From NCBI GenBank assembly GCA_011046415.1, contig DSAP01000075.1, forward strand, positions 1 through 46,828: a DNA stretch of 46,828 nucleotides, in the 5' to 3' direction. Positions within the stretch are counted from its first letter, which is position 1. Each line of letters starts with the position of its first letter. The translations under genes were made by a program, and so were the position numbers. The notes beneath the pieces are model-generated. The model did no database searches. It had not been told where the DNA came from and saw nothing but the letters and a program-made list of their open reading frames with translations. Of this stretch, positions 32,136-40,492 are shown piece by piece. Origin of the DNA: a bacterium (GTDB lineage Bacteria > Zhuqueibacterota > QNDG01 > JABMRT01).

Positions 32136-32942
32136 ATGTACCCGGTTTTGCTGAAGTTGGGGCCGATAGAGATTCATGCTTACGGTTTGCTTCTCGCCGT
32201 ATCATTCATGGTGGGGATCTACTGGGCGATGGCCCGGGCTCCCAGGAGGGGGATTTCGAAAAACGACATTCTGGATCTCTCTATTTTTGTGGTTCTGGGC
32301 GCGATCATCGGTTCGCGTTTGCTCTATGTCGTCACCCATCTCGAAGAGTTCAGGGGGCGCTGGCTGGATACCATCAATCCGATTCAGAGCACCGGCGAGG
32401 TTGGAATCTCCGGGCTCTCCATGCTGGGCGGGGTGGTGATGGTGATCGCCATAATAGCATTCTACTGCCGGCGGAAACATATTTCCATTCCAAGGCTTTG
32501 CGATGTGCTTGCACCGGTCTTTGCGCTCGGCATCATGCTCACCCGGATCGGGTGTTTTCTCAACGGATGCTGCTTCGGCATACCGGGCGATATGCCCTGG
32601 TGCATGGTGTTTCCAGAGCACAGTCCTGCCGGTTCGGTTCTTTTGGGGGTTCATATCCATCCGGCACAGCTTTATTCGTCTCTTTACGGACTGATCATCC
32701 TCGTGGTCATCCTGCTTCTCGATCGGAAAGAGCGACCCGACGGATTTTTGATGTCGGTTTTTTTCATGCTTTACGGCGTGGCCCGGTTTGGAATTGATTT
32801 CGTCCGTTATTACGAGACCTCCGTTCAAATTCGATTCGCAGGACAAATTTTTACGATCAATCAGGCCATTTCATTCGCAATGTTTCTGGCCGGACTGATT
32901 TTTTTAATCAGGATTCGAACGCGAAAGGATACCACAACATAA
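32136..32942 (+). CDS. lgt: Prolipoprotein diacylglyceryl transferase
   Basis: A 268-residue membrane enzyme with about seven helices. It transfers a diacylglyceryl group from phosphatidylglycerol to the lipobox cysteine, the first step of lipoprotein maturation. The Lgt signature region is TRIGCFLNGCCFG, a variant of the usual GRxGNFxN motif with cysteines in place of some residues. GSRLLYV and the C-terminal LxPxQLYS-like block HPAQLYSSLYG fit the family. The HGG of many Lgt proteins is LGG here. The window also encodes lipoproteins (2678, 33021), which are likely substrates. ATG 32136 follows AAGGAGAG. Its divergent features suggest a lineage-specific form. Confidence 0.85.
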   Translation: MYPVLLKLGPIEIHAYGLLLAVSFMVGIYWAMARAPRRGISKNDILDLSIFVVLGAIIGSRLLYVVTHLEEFRGRWLDTINPIQSTGEVGISGLSMLGGVVMVIAIIAFYCRRKHISIPRLCDVLAPVFALGIMLTRIGCFLNGCCFGIPGDMPWCMVFPEHSPAGSVLLGVHIHPAQLYSSLYGLIILVVILLLDRKERPDGFLMSVFFMLYGVARFGIDFVRYYETSVQIRFAGQIFTINQAISFAMFLAGLIFLIRIRTRKDTTT

Positions 32943-32948
32943 AAAATC

Positions 32949-32977
32949 TTGATTTTTACTTATATTTTCAATAAATT
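32949..32977 (+). promoter_or_regulatory. Candidate promoter for the TPR lipoprotein gene
   Basis: TTGATT (32949-32954), 17-bp spacer, TAAATT (32972-32977), followed by an AT-rich stretch; the start codon is 44 bp downstream. It shares its -10 form with the folK promoter. Confidence 0.4.
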
Positions 32978-33020
32978 ATGAAAATTCAAGCCTTGGGAAA
33001 GGCCCAAAAAGGGGGGTACC

Positions 33021-33821
33021 ATGAAAACATGGGGACGTATTTCGCCGTTAGCCGGTATTGCGGTCCTGGGTGTGTTCCTGATCGGAGGATGTGCCAGCAC
33101 CGGGCGACAGTCTTACCAGCCGCCGGATCAATATGAAGACATGGCCGATATCGATGCGCTGCTGGGCCTCGGAGACGCATCGGATGATATGATCGGAGAA
33201 GATGACGTACTCCGCCTGCTTGGTCTCACAACGGAGAGACCCACAGAAAGAACGGTTAAATCGGCCGCAGAATCCGGTTCGGACATCTCATCGTCTGATC
33301 CGGCAGGTTACCCGCAAACATCTTTCCAGCCGGAGAGTCAACCCTCCGCCCAGCCGTCTCCCGGCGATCTGGCATATCGTGAACCGGACAGGACGCCACC
33401 TTCACAGGCCGCCCCTCCACGAACCGCGACGGCCGCCACATTTGAGCAGCGCTATGAAGAGGCGAGGCGAGCCTATAACGCCAGGAATTTCCAGTCGGCC
33501 ATTCAGCAATTCGAGGCGTTACTTTCCGAGAATCGGTCTCATGCACTGTCCGACAACTGTCAGTACTGGATCGGAGAGGCCTATTACGGGATGGGAAATT
33601 ATCAGCGGGCGATTGCAGCCTTTGAAAAGGTGTTTACTTTTCCGAGATCCAATAAATATCCCGATTCACAACTCAAGCTCGGTTTAAGCTATTTGAGAAT
33701 GAACAACACATCCCGCGCCGCCGAGGAACTTCAGAAACTGATCGATAATTATCCGACAAGCGAATATGTCAGTGCGGCCAGGCAGTATCTTGCCAGACTG
33801 AAGACGGACGGCACATCCTGA
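33021..33821 (+). CDS. TPR-containing lipoprotein (YbgF/CpoB-like)
   Basis: A 266-residue lipoprotein. The signal peptide ends in the lipobox LIGGC (cysteine at about residue 24), supplied by lgt just upstream. The region between residues ~40 and 135 is low-complexity and polar. The C-terminal ~125 residues hold three tetratricopeptide-type repeats: YEEARRAYNARNFQSAIQQFEALL, YWIGEAYYGMGNYQRAIAAFEKV and LGLSYLRMNNTSRAAEELQKL. This matches the YbgF C-terminal module that binds TolA. ATG 33021 follows AAAGGGGGG. No tol or pal genes are near, so the Tol link is only by similarity. Confidence 0.8.
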   Translation: MKTWGRISPLAGIAVLGVFLIGGCASTGRQSYQPPDQYEDMADIDALLGLGDASDDMIGEDDVLRLLGLTTERPTERTVKSAAESGSDISSSDPAGYPQTSFQPESQPSAQPSPGDLAYREPDRTPPSQAAPPRTATAATFEQRYEEARRAYNARNFQSAIQQFEALLSENRSHALSDNCQYWIGEAYYGMGNYQRAIAAFEKVFTFPRSNKYPDSQLKLGLSYLRMNNTSRAAEELQKLIDNYPTSEYVSAARQYLARLKTDGTS

Positions 33822-33925
33822 TTCCGGATCGGGACAGCTTCCATTCGTATCCTGATGCGATTATTCTTCAAGTATCTGTTCCCTGAAGGTGGCGGTCGGG
33901 CTCTCCTTTCGGTCGAGGACAACGT

Positions 33926-35413
33926 ATGAAAAAAAAGCTGAAAATCCTGATGGCGTTTTCCGAAGTCGCGCCGTTTGCAAAAACCGGGGGACTGGCGGAT
34001 GTGGGCGGTGCATTGCCCAAGGCGCTCAAGGATCTCGGCCACGACATCCGCGTCATCATGCCTCAATACCGTGAGGTCAATGAACGCCGCTATATCCTTC
34101 GGGATGTCATCCGTCTCCAGAATATTTCCGTCCAGATGGGGGATGAATCGCTTCAGATTCAGGTAAAATCGGCGTTTTTACCGAATTCCAAGGTTCAGAT
34201 CTATTTCATCGATTACAAACCGTTTTATTTCCGTGAAGGATTATACGTCGATCCGAAAACCGGAAAAGACTATTCCGACAATGCTGCCCGCTTCATCCTG
34301 TTCTGCAAGGGGGCGCTCGAGACACTCAGAAAACTGCAATGGCAGCCGGATGTCATCCATTGCAACGACTGGCAGACGGGTATGATCCCTTTCCTTCTTA
34401 AAAAGAAACATCACGACGATCCATTCTTCACAAAAACCTTTACGCTCATGACCATCCACAACTTCGTCTATCAGGGGATTTATCCGGCTACTTCCGTCCA
34501 TCTGCTTGAAAACGGCGGAATCGCCGATCCTTCCGGATATCCGATCGTGGAGGATGGGACGCTGAATTTTCTTCGAACGGGGATCACGGATGCGGACTGG
34601 TTGAATACGGTCAGCGAAACCTACTGCCGAGAAGTTCAATCATCCTCCGAATTTGGATGCGGGCTGGAAGACCTGCTGAAGGCGCGTTCGAAGGAATTCG
34701 ACGGAGTCATTAACGGTCTTGATGAGACGGTCTGGAACCCCGAGAAGGATTCCTTTATCGAGACATCCTATACCGCCGATGCGCCGGAAGGCAAACAGGA
34801 AGCGAAACGGTTGCTGCTCGAAAAGGTCGGACTGCCCTATCGTCCCGATGTCCCGGTTATCGGTATGACATCCCGGCTCACTTCTCAGAAAGGATTCGAT
34901 CTGATCCAGGCGGTTTTTCCAAAACTAATGGAACTGGATGTGTATTTCATCCTGCTGGGTCAGGGTGAGGCCCGTTACCAATCCTTTTTCAGGGCGGCTC
35001 AAAAAAAATATCCCAAACGCGTCCATGTGTCTCTTACATTCGATGAATCCCTGGCGCATCGGATCGCCGCCGGTTCGGATATGTTCCTGATGCCTTCCTT
35101 GCAGGAACCCTGCGGACTCACCCAGCTTTACAGCCTGAAATATGGGACGGTGCCGATCGTCCATCAAACCGGCGGATTGGCCGATACCGTCAAACTCTAC
35201 GATGGTACAAAGAATAAAGGAACCGGATTCTTTTTCCAAAAGCCTGACCCTGAGAAATTACTCGAAGCGATCCGGACCGCAGTCCAGGTCTATGCCGATT
35301 CCACCCGATGGAAACAACTCATGTTTCGAGGTATGACCGAAGATTTCTCATGGTCAGCCGCGTCCAGGAAGTATGTCGAACTCTATCAAAAAGCCATTTC
35401 AAAAGGATTGTAG
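33926..35413 (+). CDS. glgA: Glycogen synthase (ADP-glucose)
   Basis: A 495-residue GT5 enzyme that extends alpha-1,4-glucan from ADP-glucose. The KTGGL motif that binds ADP-glucose is near the N-terminus (residues ~15-19, PFAKTGGLADV). The nucleotide-binding region has TSRLTSQKGFDL and LMPSLQEPCGLTQLYSLKYGTVPI. Length and motifs are standard for GlgA. Other glg genes are not in the window. The ATG at 33926 follows a GAGGACAACG context without a strong Shine-Dalgarno. The STAS gene follows 33 bp after the stop. Confidence 0.94.
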   Translation: MKKKLKILMAFSEVAPFAKTGGLADVGGALPKALKDLGHDIRVIMPQYREVNERRYILRDVIRLQNISVQMGDESLQIQVKSAFLPNSKVQIYFIDYKPFYFREGLYVDPKTGKDYSDNAARFILFCKGALETLRKLQWQPDVIHCNDWQTGMIPFLLKKKHHDDPFFTKTFTLMTIHNFVYQGIYPATSVHLLENGGIADPSGYPIVEDGTLNFLRTGITDADWLNTVSETYCREVQSSSEFGCGLEDLLKARSKEFDGVINGLDETVWNPEKDSFIETSYTADAPEGKQEAKRLLLEKVGLPYRPDVPVIGMTSRLTSQKGFDLIQAVFPKLMELDVYFILLGQGEARYQSFFRAAQKKYPKRVHVSLTFDESLAHRIAAGSDMFLMPSLQEPCGLTQLYSLKYGTVPIVHQTGGLADTVKLYDGTKNKGTGFFFQKPDPEKLLEAIRTAVQVYADSTRWKQLMFRGMTEDFSWSAASRKYVELYQKAISKGL

Positions 35414-35446
35414 CCCGATACAGGGGTTGGGTTTTTTAATAAGAGC

Positions 35447-36154
35447 ATGATGATGCAAGGCATACAAATCTCCATACATCAGGTTGGTTCACGGCTCGAT
35501 ATCGCGTTGGTGATGGTGTCCGGATATGTGGATACCACCACTTGTCACGAACTTGCCGATGTTCTGAAGAGACTCGGCGAACAAAAACAGTGTCTCATCA
35601 TCGTCGACCTGGGGGGCGTTTCCTATATCAGCAGTGCGGGATGGGGTGTGTTCATGGGAGAGATCAAGAATGTGCGTGAATTGGGTGGTGATATCAAGAT
35701 TGTTCAGATGTCCCCGGAAGTGTTTGAAGTGTTCGAAATGCTTGAATTCAACCGGATTATCAATTATTATGAAACCATCGAAGAGGTCATCGATGAATTC
35801 GATATGATTCGCGGGATCGATATCAGCAATCCGGAGGAACGGATCAAAACCCCGCCCAAGAAAATGCAGGTTCAGGCATATGACGAGTCGTCCAGAAAAC
35901 CTCCCGTTATCGCGCGTATTCTTCCACAGGCGAAGACAGAAGACCGGATGTCTGTCCGTGATCTTCCCCTGGTTGAGAAGATCAAGCGGATTGTGCTCGA
36001 CAATCCGGTCATCAGTTCAGCGGGGATTTGTTCCACGTTGAAAACTGAAAAATATGGGAACGAAAAAGTTAACTGGTTCAGAATGCGTTTGCTCCTTAAA
36101 AAACAGAACCTTGAGACCAAAGAGAAACGGTACCGTTTTTACCGATCCCGATAA
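35447..36154 (+). CDS. STAS-domain protein with C-terminal winged-helix-like extension
   Basis: 235 residues. The N-terminal ~110 residues are an anti-sigma-factor-antagonist-type STAS domain, with the phosphorylatable serine region in YISSAGWGVFMGEIKN, comparable to SpoIIAA and RsbV. A linker with Lys/Pro-rich sequence follows. The last ~70 residues (VEKIKRIVLDNPVISSAGICSTL...NWFRMRLLLKKQNLE) look like a winged helix or other helical DNA/protein-binding domain. STAS proteins transmit signals in partner-switch regulation. No kinase or sigma factor is adjacent, so the partner is unknown. It precedes the exopolysaccharide genes and ends with a strong terminator, so it is not transcribed with them. 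ATG 35447. Confidence 0.75.
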   Translation: MMMQGIQISIHQVGSRLDIALVMVSGYVDTTTCHELADVLKRLGEQKQCLIIVDLGGVSYISSAGWGVFMGEIKNVRELGGDIKIVQMSPEVFEVFEMLEFNRIINYYETIEEVIDEFDMIRGIDISNPEERIKTPPKKMQVQAYDESSRKPPVIARILPQAKTEDRMSVRDLPLVEKIKRIVLDNPVISSAGICSTLKTEKYGNEKVNWFRMRLLLKKQNLETKEKRYRFYRSR

Positions 36155-36186
36155 GAGGGATCAACAAACGGATTCATTCATCGCGG

Positions 36187-36215
36187 CATCCGCGTTTCAG
36201 AGCGGATGTTTTTTT
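36187..36215 (+). terminator. Rho-independent terminator after the STAS gene
   Basis: CATCCGC (36187-36193) pairs with GCGGATG (36202-36208) across an 8-nt loop, followed at once by T7 (36209-36215). It lies 32 bp after the STAS stop and separates glgA/STAS from the exopolysaccharide locus. Confidence 0.85.
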
Positions 36216-36285
36216 ATGGTATATGATTTGCTTTCTCATTCATGTTCAATCGATGGAATTTTTTCAACAGGGAAAGGAAGGTTTT

Positions 36286-36993
36286 ATGCGTCGTGTCGTT
36301 TTCCATCGTAAATCTATATTTAATATATCCCTATTAATCGGTTTTCTCGTCACGCTCTTCCTTGTTTCTCCGGGTTTTTGTCAGGGTGACGGCGCACCGT
36401 TATGGCGTAAATCCGCCGGTTCGTTGACTATTTTCCAGCCAGGAGATGCCGTCCGGATCCAGGTCTGGGAACTTTATGAACAGCATACCAATCTGAATTT
36501 AACCGGAGATTATCCCATCAGCCCGGAAGGCACCATCATTTTGCCTCTGGTCGGTGAAATCAAGGTGAAAGGATTAACGGTTTTTGAACTGATGCAGACC
36601 ATTGAGAACAAATTAAGGGCTTATATGCGCAATCCCCTGGTCTACGTCTATCCACTGATCAGGGTGACACTGCAGGGTGCTTTCCTCAGGCCCGGTTCTT
36701 ACCGCGTTCCGCCAACCAGCTCGCTTTGGGATGTAATTGCGCTCGCAGGCGGACCCCGGGGCGATACGGATTTGAACAAATTACAGGTCGAACGGGGCGG
36801 TAAAGTGGTTCTGAACGACTTGCTGAACAGTTTTGAGAAAGGGTATTCCATCGAAGATATCGGGATTGAATCGGGCGATCAGATTATCGCACAAACACGA
36901 ACGCGTCTTTCAATTCATGTCATTCTCGGGTTTGTGAATATGGCCCTGACGCTGGCGTTGCTTTATATCAGAATCCGGTACAGAACCTGGTAG
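36286..36993 (+). CDS. Outer-membrane polysaccharide export protein (Wza-like, SLBB)
   Basis: About 235 residues. A signal-like segment (ISLLIGFLVTLFLVSPGFC) is followed by the polysaccharide biosynthesis/export domain: LTIFQPGDAVRIQVWELYEQHTN... ISPEGTIILPLVGEIKVKGLTVFELMQTI, then a soluble-ligand-binding beta-grasp repeat (VTLQGAFLRPGSYRVPPTSSLWDVIALAGG). A hydrophobic C-terminal helix (HVILGFVNMALTLALLYIRI) follows, which a typical Wza lipoprotein does not have. ATG 36286 with GGAAAGGAAGG upstream is preferred over the earlier in-frame start at 36223, because it directly precedes the signal segment. The Wzc-like kinase gene starts 199 bp after the stop. Confidence 0.85.
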   Translation: MRRVVFHRKSIFNISLLIGFLVTLFLVSPGFCQGDGAPLWRKSAGSLTIFQPGDAVRIQVWELYEQHTNLNLTGDYPISPEGTIILPLVGEIKVKGLTVFELMQTIENKLRAYMRNPLVYVYPLIRVTLQGAFLRPGSYRVPPTSSLWDVIALAGGPRGDTDLNKLQVERGGKVVLNDLLNSFEKGYSIEDIGIESGDQIIAQTRTRLSIHVILGFVNMALTLALLYIRIRYRTW

Positions 36994-37055
36994 GAAGCCG
37001 AAGAAAAGGCCGGCGAAGAACCGATATCCATTCAAATAATGGGTTAAATCAGAAG

Positions 37056-37083
37056 GGTCAGTGGTAAGAGGCGAGCGGCCACC
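37056..37083. repeat. Short heptamer run upstream of the Wzc-like gene
   Basis: Four 7-bp units in one register: GGTCAGT and GGTAAGA, then GGCGAGC and GGCCACC. It lies in the 199-bp gap 36994-37192; the rest of the gap shows nothing else clear. Confidence 0.4.
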
Positions 37084-37192
37084 GTGCTTCCCCATTTTGT
37101 GTTGGGAAAGATCAGATCACGCTGGTTTTTGAACCGTTCAGGCTAAATTTTAAAAGGTGGGTCATTCAACAATAAAACCTTCAGGTGGGACC

Positions 37193-39505
37193 ATGCAAGA
37201 GTATTTCGATGAACAGGTTGAACAGGAAGTCCAGGTCGATTTCAAGCGTTATCTGATGGGTGTCCTGAAACGTTGGTGGCTTGTCGGCGGGATTTCAGCC
37301 GTGATTGCGATCCCATGGATCATGCATGTGAAAAGGCAACCCCCGATCTATGAGGCGGATGTCTGGGTCAGTTTCGAGAATGCGGGTGGTGGCGTCGTGC
37401 CGTCGGGGCTGCTCGAGAGTCGTCGCCGCAAACTCAAGAGCCGCACCTTTGCAACCGAGGTGACGGCCAGACTGGGGCTGACATTACATAATCTAAAAAT
37501 TGAAGGGCTGCCCAATTATGACCGGACACAGGTTTTCAAGCATTTTTCGACAAAAAAGGAACCGGGGGCGATAGTCGGAGATTATGTCATCCGGCTCTAT
37601 CCCTCGGGATTCGCGGCCATTTATCACGGCGATGTCAGGCTCGACAGCCTTTACTCCACCGATTTAGTCCGGGATACGCTCAGTTATAACGGACTGTATT
37701 TTTCTCTCAGACAGGAAACGGTCGATCATGCCCTGAAAATCTCTTTTCAGATTCGCGATTTTCAATCCACGGTTAATTCTCTGATCTCACGCGAGAATGT
37801 TTTCTTCGACCAGACCGCCACCCTGATGCGCGTCACCCTGAGAGACAACAATCCCAATCTGGCCAGTGAGACGGTCAATATGCTCGCCGAGATTTTTGTT
37901 CAGGAAATTTTAGAGATGCAGCGCAAGAATGAAAGTTATAACAGAAAACTGATCGAAGAAAGGCTTGAGCTTGCCCAACAGGATCTCGACCGGTCGGACA
38001 GAGAATTGAAGTCGTTCAGGAATTCCTATCTGAGAGGACTGGATCAGGAGACCCAAAATATTGTCCGGCGTATGGACGAGGTCGAACGTCAGTCGCGGGT
38101 GATGAAGATTCAGAAAGAGGAACTTGAATTGCTGTTGAGCAAAATCAATCCCGAGATGTCTGATTTTACCGATGGCGTGTCGGTGCGTTATATTTACCGT
38201 GAAATCGCCAGCCTGGGACTCTTCAGTCAGAGTTCAGAGATGACGGTCGTCCGGCAAGGATTGAGGGATCTGGATGCGAGACGGGGAGAATTGTTACGCA
38301 GGGGCCTGCCCGAACACAATCCTGAAATCAAGGAGATCAGCGATCATATCAGCGGGATCGAGATGAAGATCGTCCGGCTCGCAGAACAGACAGTGACCCA
38401 ATTGGGAAGAGAGATCTCGGCACTGGAGAGTGAAAATGAAACGCTCCAGAAAAGACTGAGAATGCTTCCCGGTGAGGAGATGCGGCTGGTCCAGTTGTCG
38501 CGTCAACGGAGGGCCAACGAGGAAATTCATGAACTTCTCCTGAAAAGACATAAAGAAGCCGAACTCGCCGAGGCGGTGGCGCCGAGCAATGTTTTGATCA
38601 TCGATCCCGCCGTTCCTCCGGCATATCCGATTTCAAAAGACAAAAAGAAAATGGCCTTGTACGGTCTTTTTGCAGGTTTCGGCCTGGGAATCGGGGCCGC
38701 ATTCCTGCTTGAAGTGATGGATAAGAATATTCGCACCCGGGAAGACGTGAGCCGTTTCCTCAAACTTCCTATTCTGGGCGGCATTCCCCGGGTGAAATTT
38801 GATGATTATGAACTTCAGGATTCCGAAAAAGCCAAGAGTATCAGCTCCCAGATCGTAACGCACGATTATTCTCCGACCCCGGTCGGTGAGGCCTATCGGG
38901 TTCTCCGAACCAATTTGCTTTTCTCGAAGGAAATGGATTCCATGAAATCCCTGGTGATCGGGAGCATGACTCCCGGAGAAGGCAAGTCATTCACCTCGGC
39001 GAATCTGGCCATTACTCTGGCGCAGCAAAAATCAAACACCCTGCTCATCGACGCCGATCTGAGACGGGGTGTTTTGCATAACACCTTCAATTGCCTCAAG
39101 AAACCGGGACTGACCAATTATCTGACGGGCGTGGCGCCTCTGGGCAGCGTGCTTCGTGAGACCTATATTCCGAATCTTTCCCTGATCACATGCGGTTCCA
39201 TGATTCCGAATCCTTCCGAGATTCTCGGGTCCCTGAGGATGCAGAAGTTTATCGAGGGCATCTCCAAACGGTTCGATTTCATCATCTTCGATACGCCTCC
39301 GCTTTATGCGGCCACAGATGCCGTGGTCCTGGGTACCCTGGTCGACGGTGTGGCCATCGTGGTCAGGGCAGGGAAGACGAACGGCGAAGAAGTCCGTCGC
39401 AGGCTCGAACTTTTCCAGAATGTCCAGGCAAAGATCGTGGGCGTCATCCTGAACGGATCGGGGATCGAAGTGGCCCATGAAGGATACAGTTATTACCGGT
39501 ATTGA
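37193..39505 (+). CDS. Polysaccharide co-polymerase / tyrosine autokinase (Wzc-like)
   Basis: 770 residues. The N-terminal part has a Wzz-type chain-length domain between two membrane helices, with a coiled-coil region (EERLELAQQDLDRSDRELKSF...). The cytosolic C-terminal kinase has Walker A GSMTPGEGKS (590-599), the A' motif LLIDADLRRG, and the FDTPPLYAATDA B-type motif. The C-terminal tail has clustered tyrosines (GYSYYRY), the usual autophosphorylation site. Phosphorylation state sets chain length in the Wzc system. ATG 37193 follows AGGTGGGA and begins the protein proper; an upstream in-frame start at 37157 is less likely. The epimerase gene starts 24 bp after the stop. Confidence 0.93.
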   Translation: MQEYFDEQVEQEVQVDFKRYLMGVLKRWWLVGGISAVIAIPWIMHVKRQPPIYEADVWVSFENAGGGVVPSGLLESRRRKLKSRTFATEVTARLGLTLHNLKIEGLPNYDRTQVFKHFSTKKEPGAIVGDYVIRLYPSGFAAIYHGDVRLDSLYSTDLVRDTLSYNGLYFSLRQETVDHALKISFQIRDFQSTVNSLISRENVFFDQTATLMRVTLRDNNPNLASETVNMLAEIFVQEILEMQRKNESYNRKLIEERLELAQQDLDRSDRELKSFRNSYLRGLDQETQNIVRRMDEVERQSRVMKIQKEELELLLSKINPEMSDFTDGVSVRYIYREIASLGLFSQSSEMTVVRQGLRDLDARRGELLRRGLPEHNPEIKEISDHISGIEMKIVRLAEQTVTQLGREISALESENETLQKRLRMLPGEEMRLVQLSRQRRANEEIHELLLKRHKEAELAEAVAPSNVLIIDPAVPPAYPISKDKKKMALYGLFAGFGLGIGAAFLLEVMDKNIRTREDVSRFLKLPILGGIPRVKFDDYELQDSEKAKSISSQIVTHDYSPTPVGEAYRVLRTNLLFSKEMDSMKSLVIGSMTPGEGKSFTSANLAITLAQQKSNTLLIDADLRRGVLHNTFNCLKKPGLTNYLTGVAPLGSVLRETYIPNLSLITCGSMIPNPSEILGSLRMQKFIEGISKRFDFIIFDTPPLYAATDAVVLGTLVDGVAIVVRAGKTNGEEVRRRLELFQNVQAKIVGVILNGSGIEVAHEGYSYYRY

Positions 39506-39529
39506 TCATTCCAGGCTCAATGAGGGGAT

Positions 39530-40492
39530 ATGCGAATTCTGGTCACCGGCGGTGCCGGATTTATCGGGTCTCATCTTTGTGAGACATTGTTGGATGAGGG
39601 GCATCAAATCGTCTGTGTCGATGATTTCAATGATTATTATGATCCACGGCTCAAGAGAGAAAATATTCAGAATATCCTGAAAAACCCGAATTACTCGCTT
39701 TATGAATCCGATATCCTGAATTATGAGGCGATGGAATCGATTTTCGCGGATTACGGATTCGATATCGTCGTTCATCTGGCGGCGAGGGCAGGGGTGCGCC
39801 CCTCCATTCAGCAGCCGCGCCTGTATCAGAAGGTGAATGTCGAGGGCACGGTCAACCTGCTTGATCTCTGCGTCCGACACCGGGTTCCCGGCATGGTAAT
39901 GGCTTCCAGTTCATCGGTCTACGGAAACAATCGAAAAGTACCGTTCTCGGAAAACGATCCGGTCGATCACCCCATATCGCCGTATGCGGCGACCAAGAAA
40001 GCCTGCGAACTGATCGGTTACACCTATCACGCCTTATATGGATTATCCGTCACCTGTTTACGTTTCTTTACCGTGTATGGTCCGCGCCAGAGGCCGGATA
40101 TGGCCATTCACAAATTCACCCGGTTGATCGATGAAGGAAAACCGGTCCCGTTTTACGGAGACGGCACGAGCCGCCGGGACTATACCTATATCACCGATAT
40201 TATCCAGGGGATCAGACAATCCATCGCGCGGTGCGAAGGGTATCATATTTTCAACCTCGGTGAATCCCGGACCATATCACTCGAAGATCTGATTTCTCTG
40301 ATCGAGTCAAATCTGGGAAAAAAAGCCGTTCTGAAGAAAATGTCCGGTCAACCCGGCGATGTAAACATCACCTATGCGGATATTTCCCTCGCGAAACGAG
40401 TGCTCGATTATCGGCCTTCCGTTTCGATCGAAGAAGGAATCTCCCTTTATACGGAATGGTATCGAACCATGAAGAGCGGGAAGGCGCGATAA
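39530..40492 (+). CDS. NAD-dependent nucleotide-sugar epimerase (UDP-glucuronate 4-epimerase-like)
   Basis: A 320-residue short-chain-dehydrogenase-type epimerase. The NAD motif GGAGFIGSH is at the N-terminus and the catalytic YxxxK is YAATKKACE. The AARAGVRPSI segment, the SSSSVYGNNRKVPF and the LRFFTVYGPRQRPDMAI region are typical of the GAE group, UDP-glucuronate/galacturonate 4-epimerase. UDP-glucose 4-epimerase is the nearest alternative. The neighbouring Ugd makes UDP-glucuronate, which supports the uronate reading. It starts 24 bp after the Wzc-like gene and its stop abuts the next ATG at 40493. Confidence 0.85.
   Translation: MRILVTGGAGFIGSHLCETLLDEGHQIVCVDDFNDYYDPRLKRENIQNILKNPNYSLYESDILNYEAMESIFADYGFDIVVHLAARAGVRPSIQQPRLYQKVNVEGTVNLLDLCVRHRVPGMVMASSSSVYGNNRKVPFSENDPVDHPISPYAATKKACELIGYTYHALYGLSVTCLRFFTVYGPRQRPDMAIHKFTRLIDEGKPVPFYGDGTSRRDYTYITDIIQGIRQSIARCEGYHIFNLGESRTISLEDLISLIESNLGKKAVLKKMSGQPGDVNITYADISLAKRVLDYRPSVSIEEGISLYTEWYRTMKSGKAR

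Noticed and set aside
35414-35446. Possible terminator between glgA and the STAS gene (weak stem before a T6 run)
   Set aside because: The best stem is about five base pairs with a wobble pair, and the short gap suggests co-transcription.
36155-36285. Promoter for the exopolysaccharide operon after the terminator
   Set aside because: A TATATG-like element is present near 36221 but no -35 box at a proper distance; a different sigma factor is possible, but the evidence is too weak to list.
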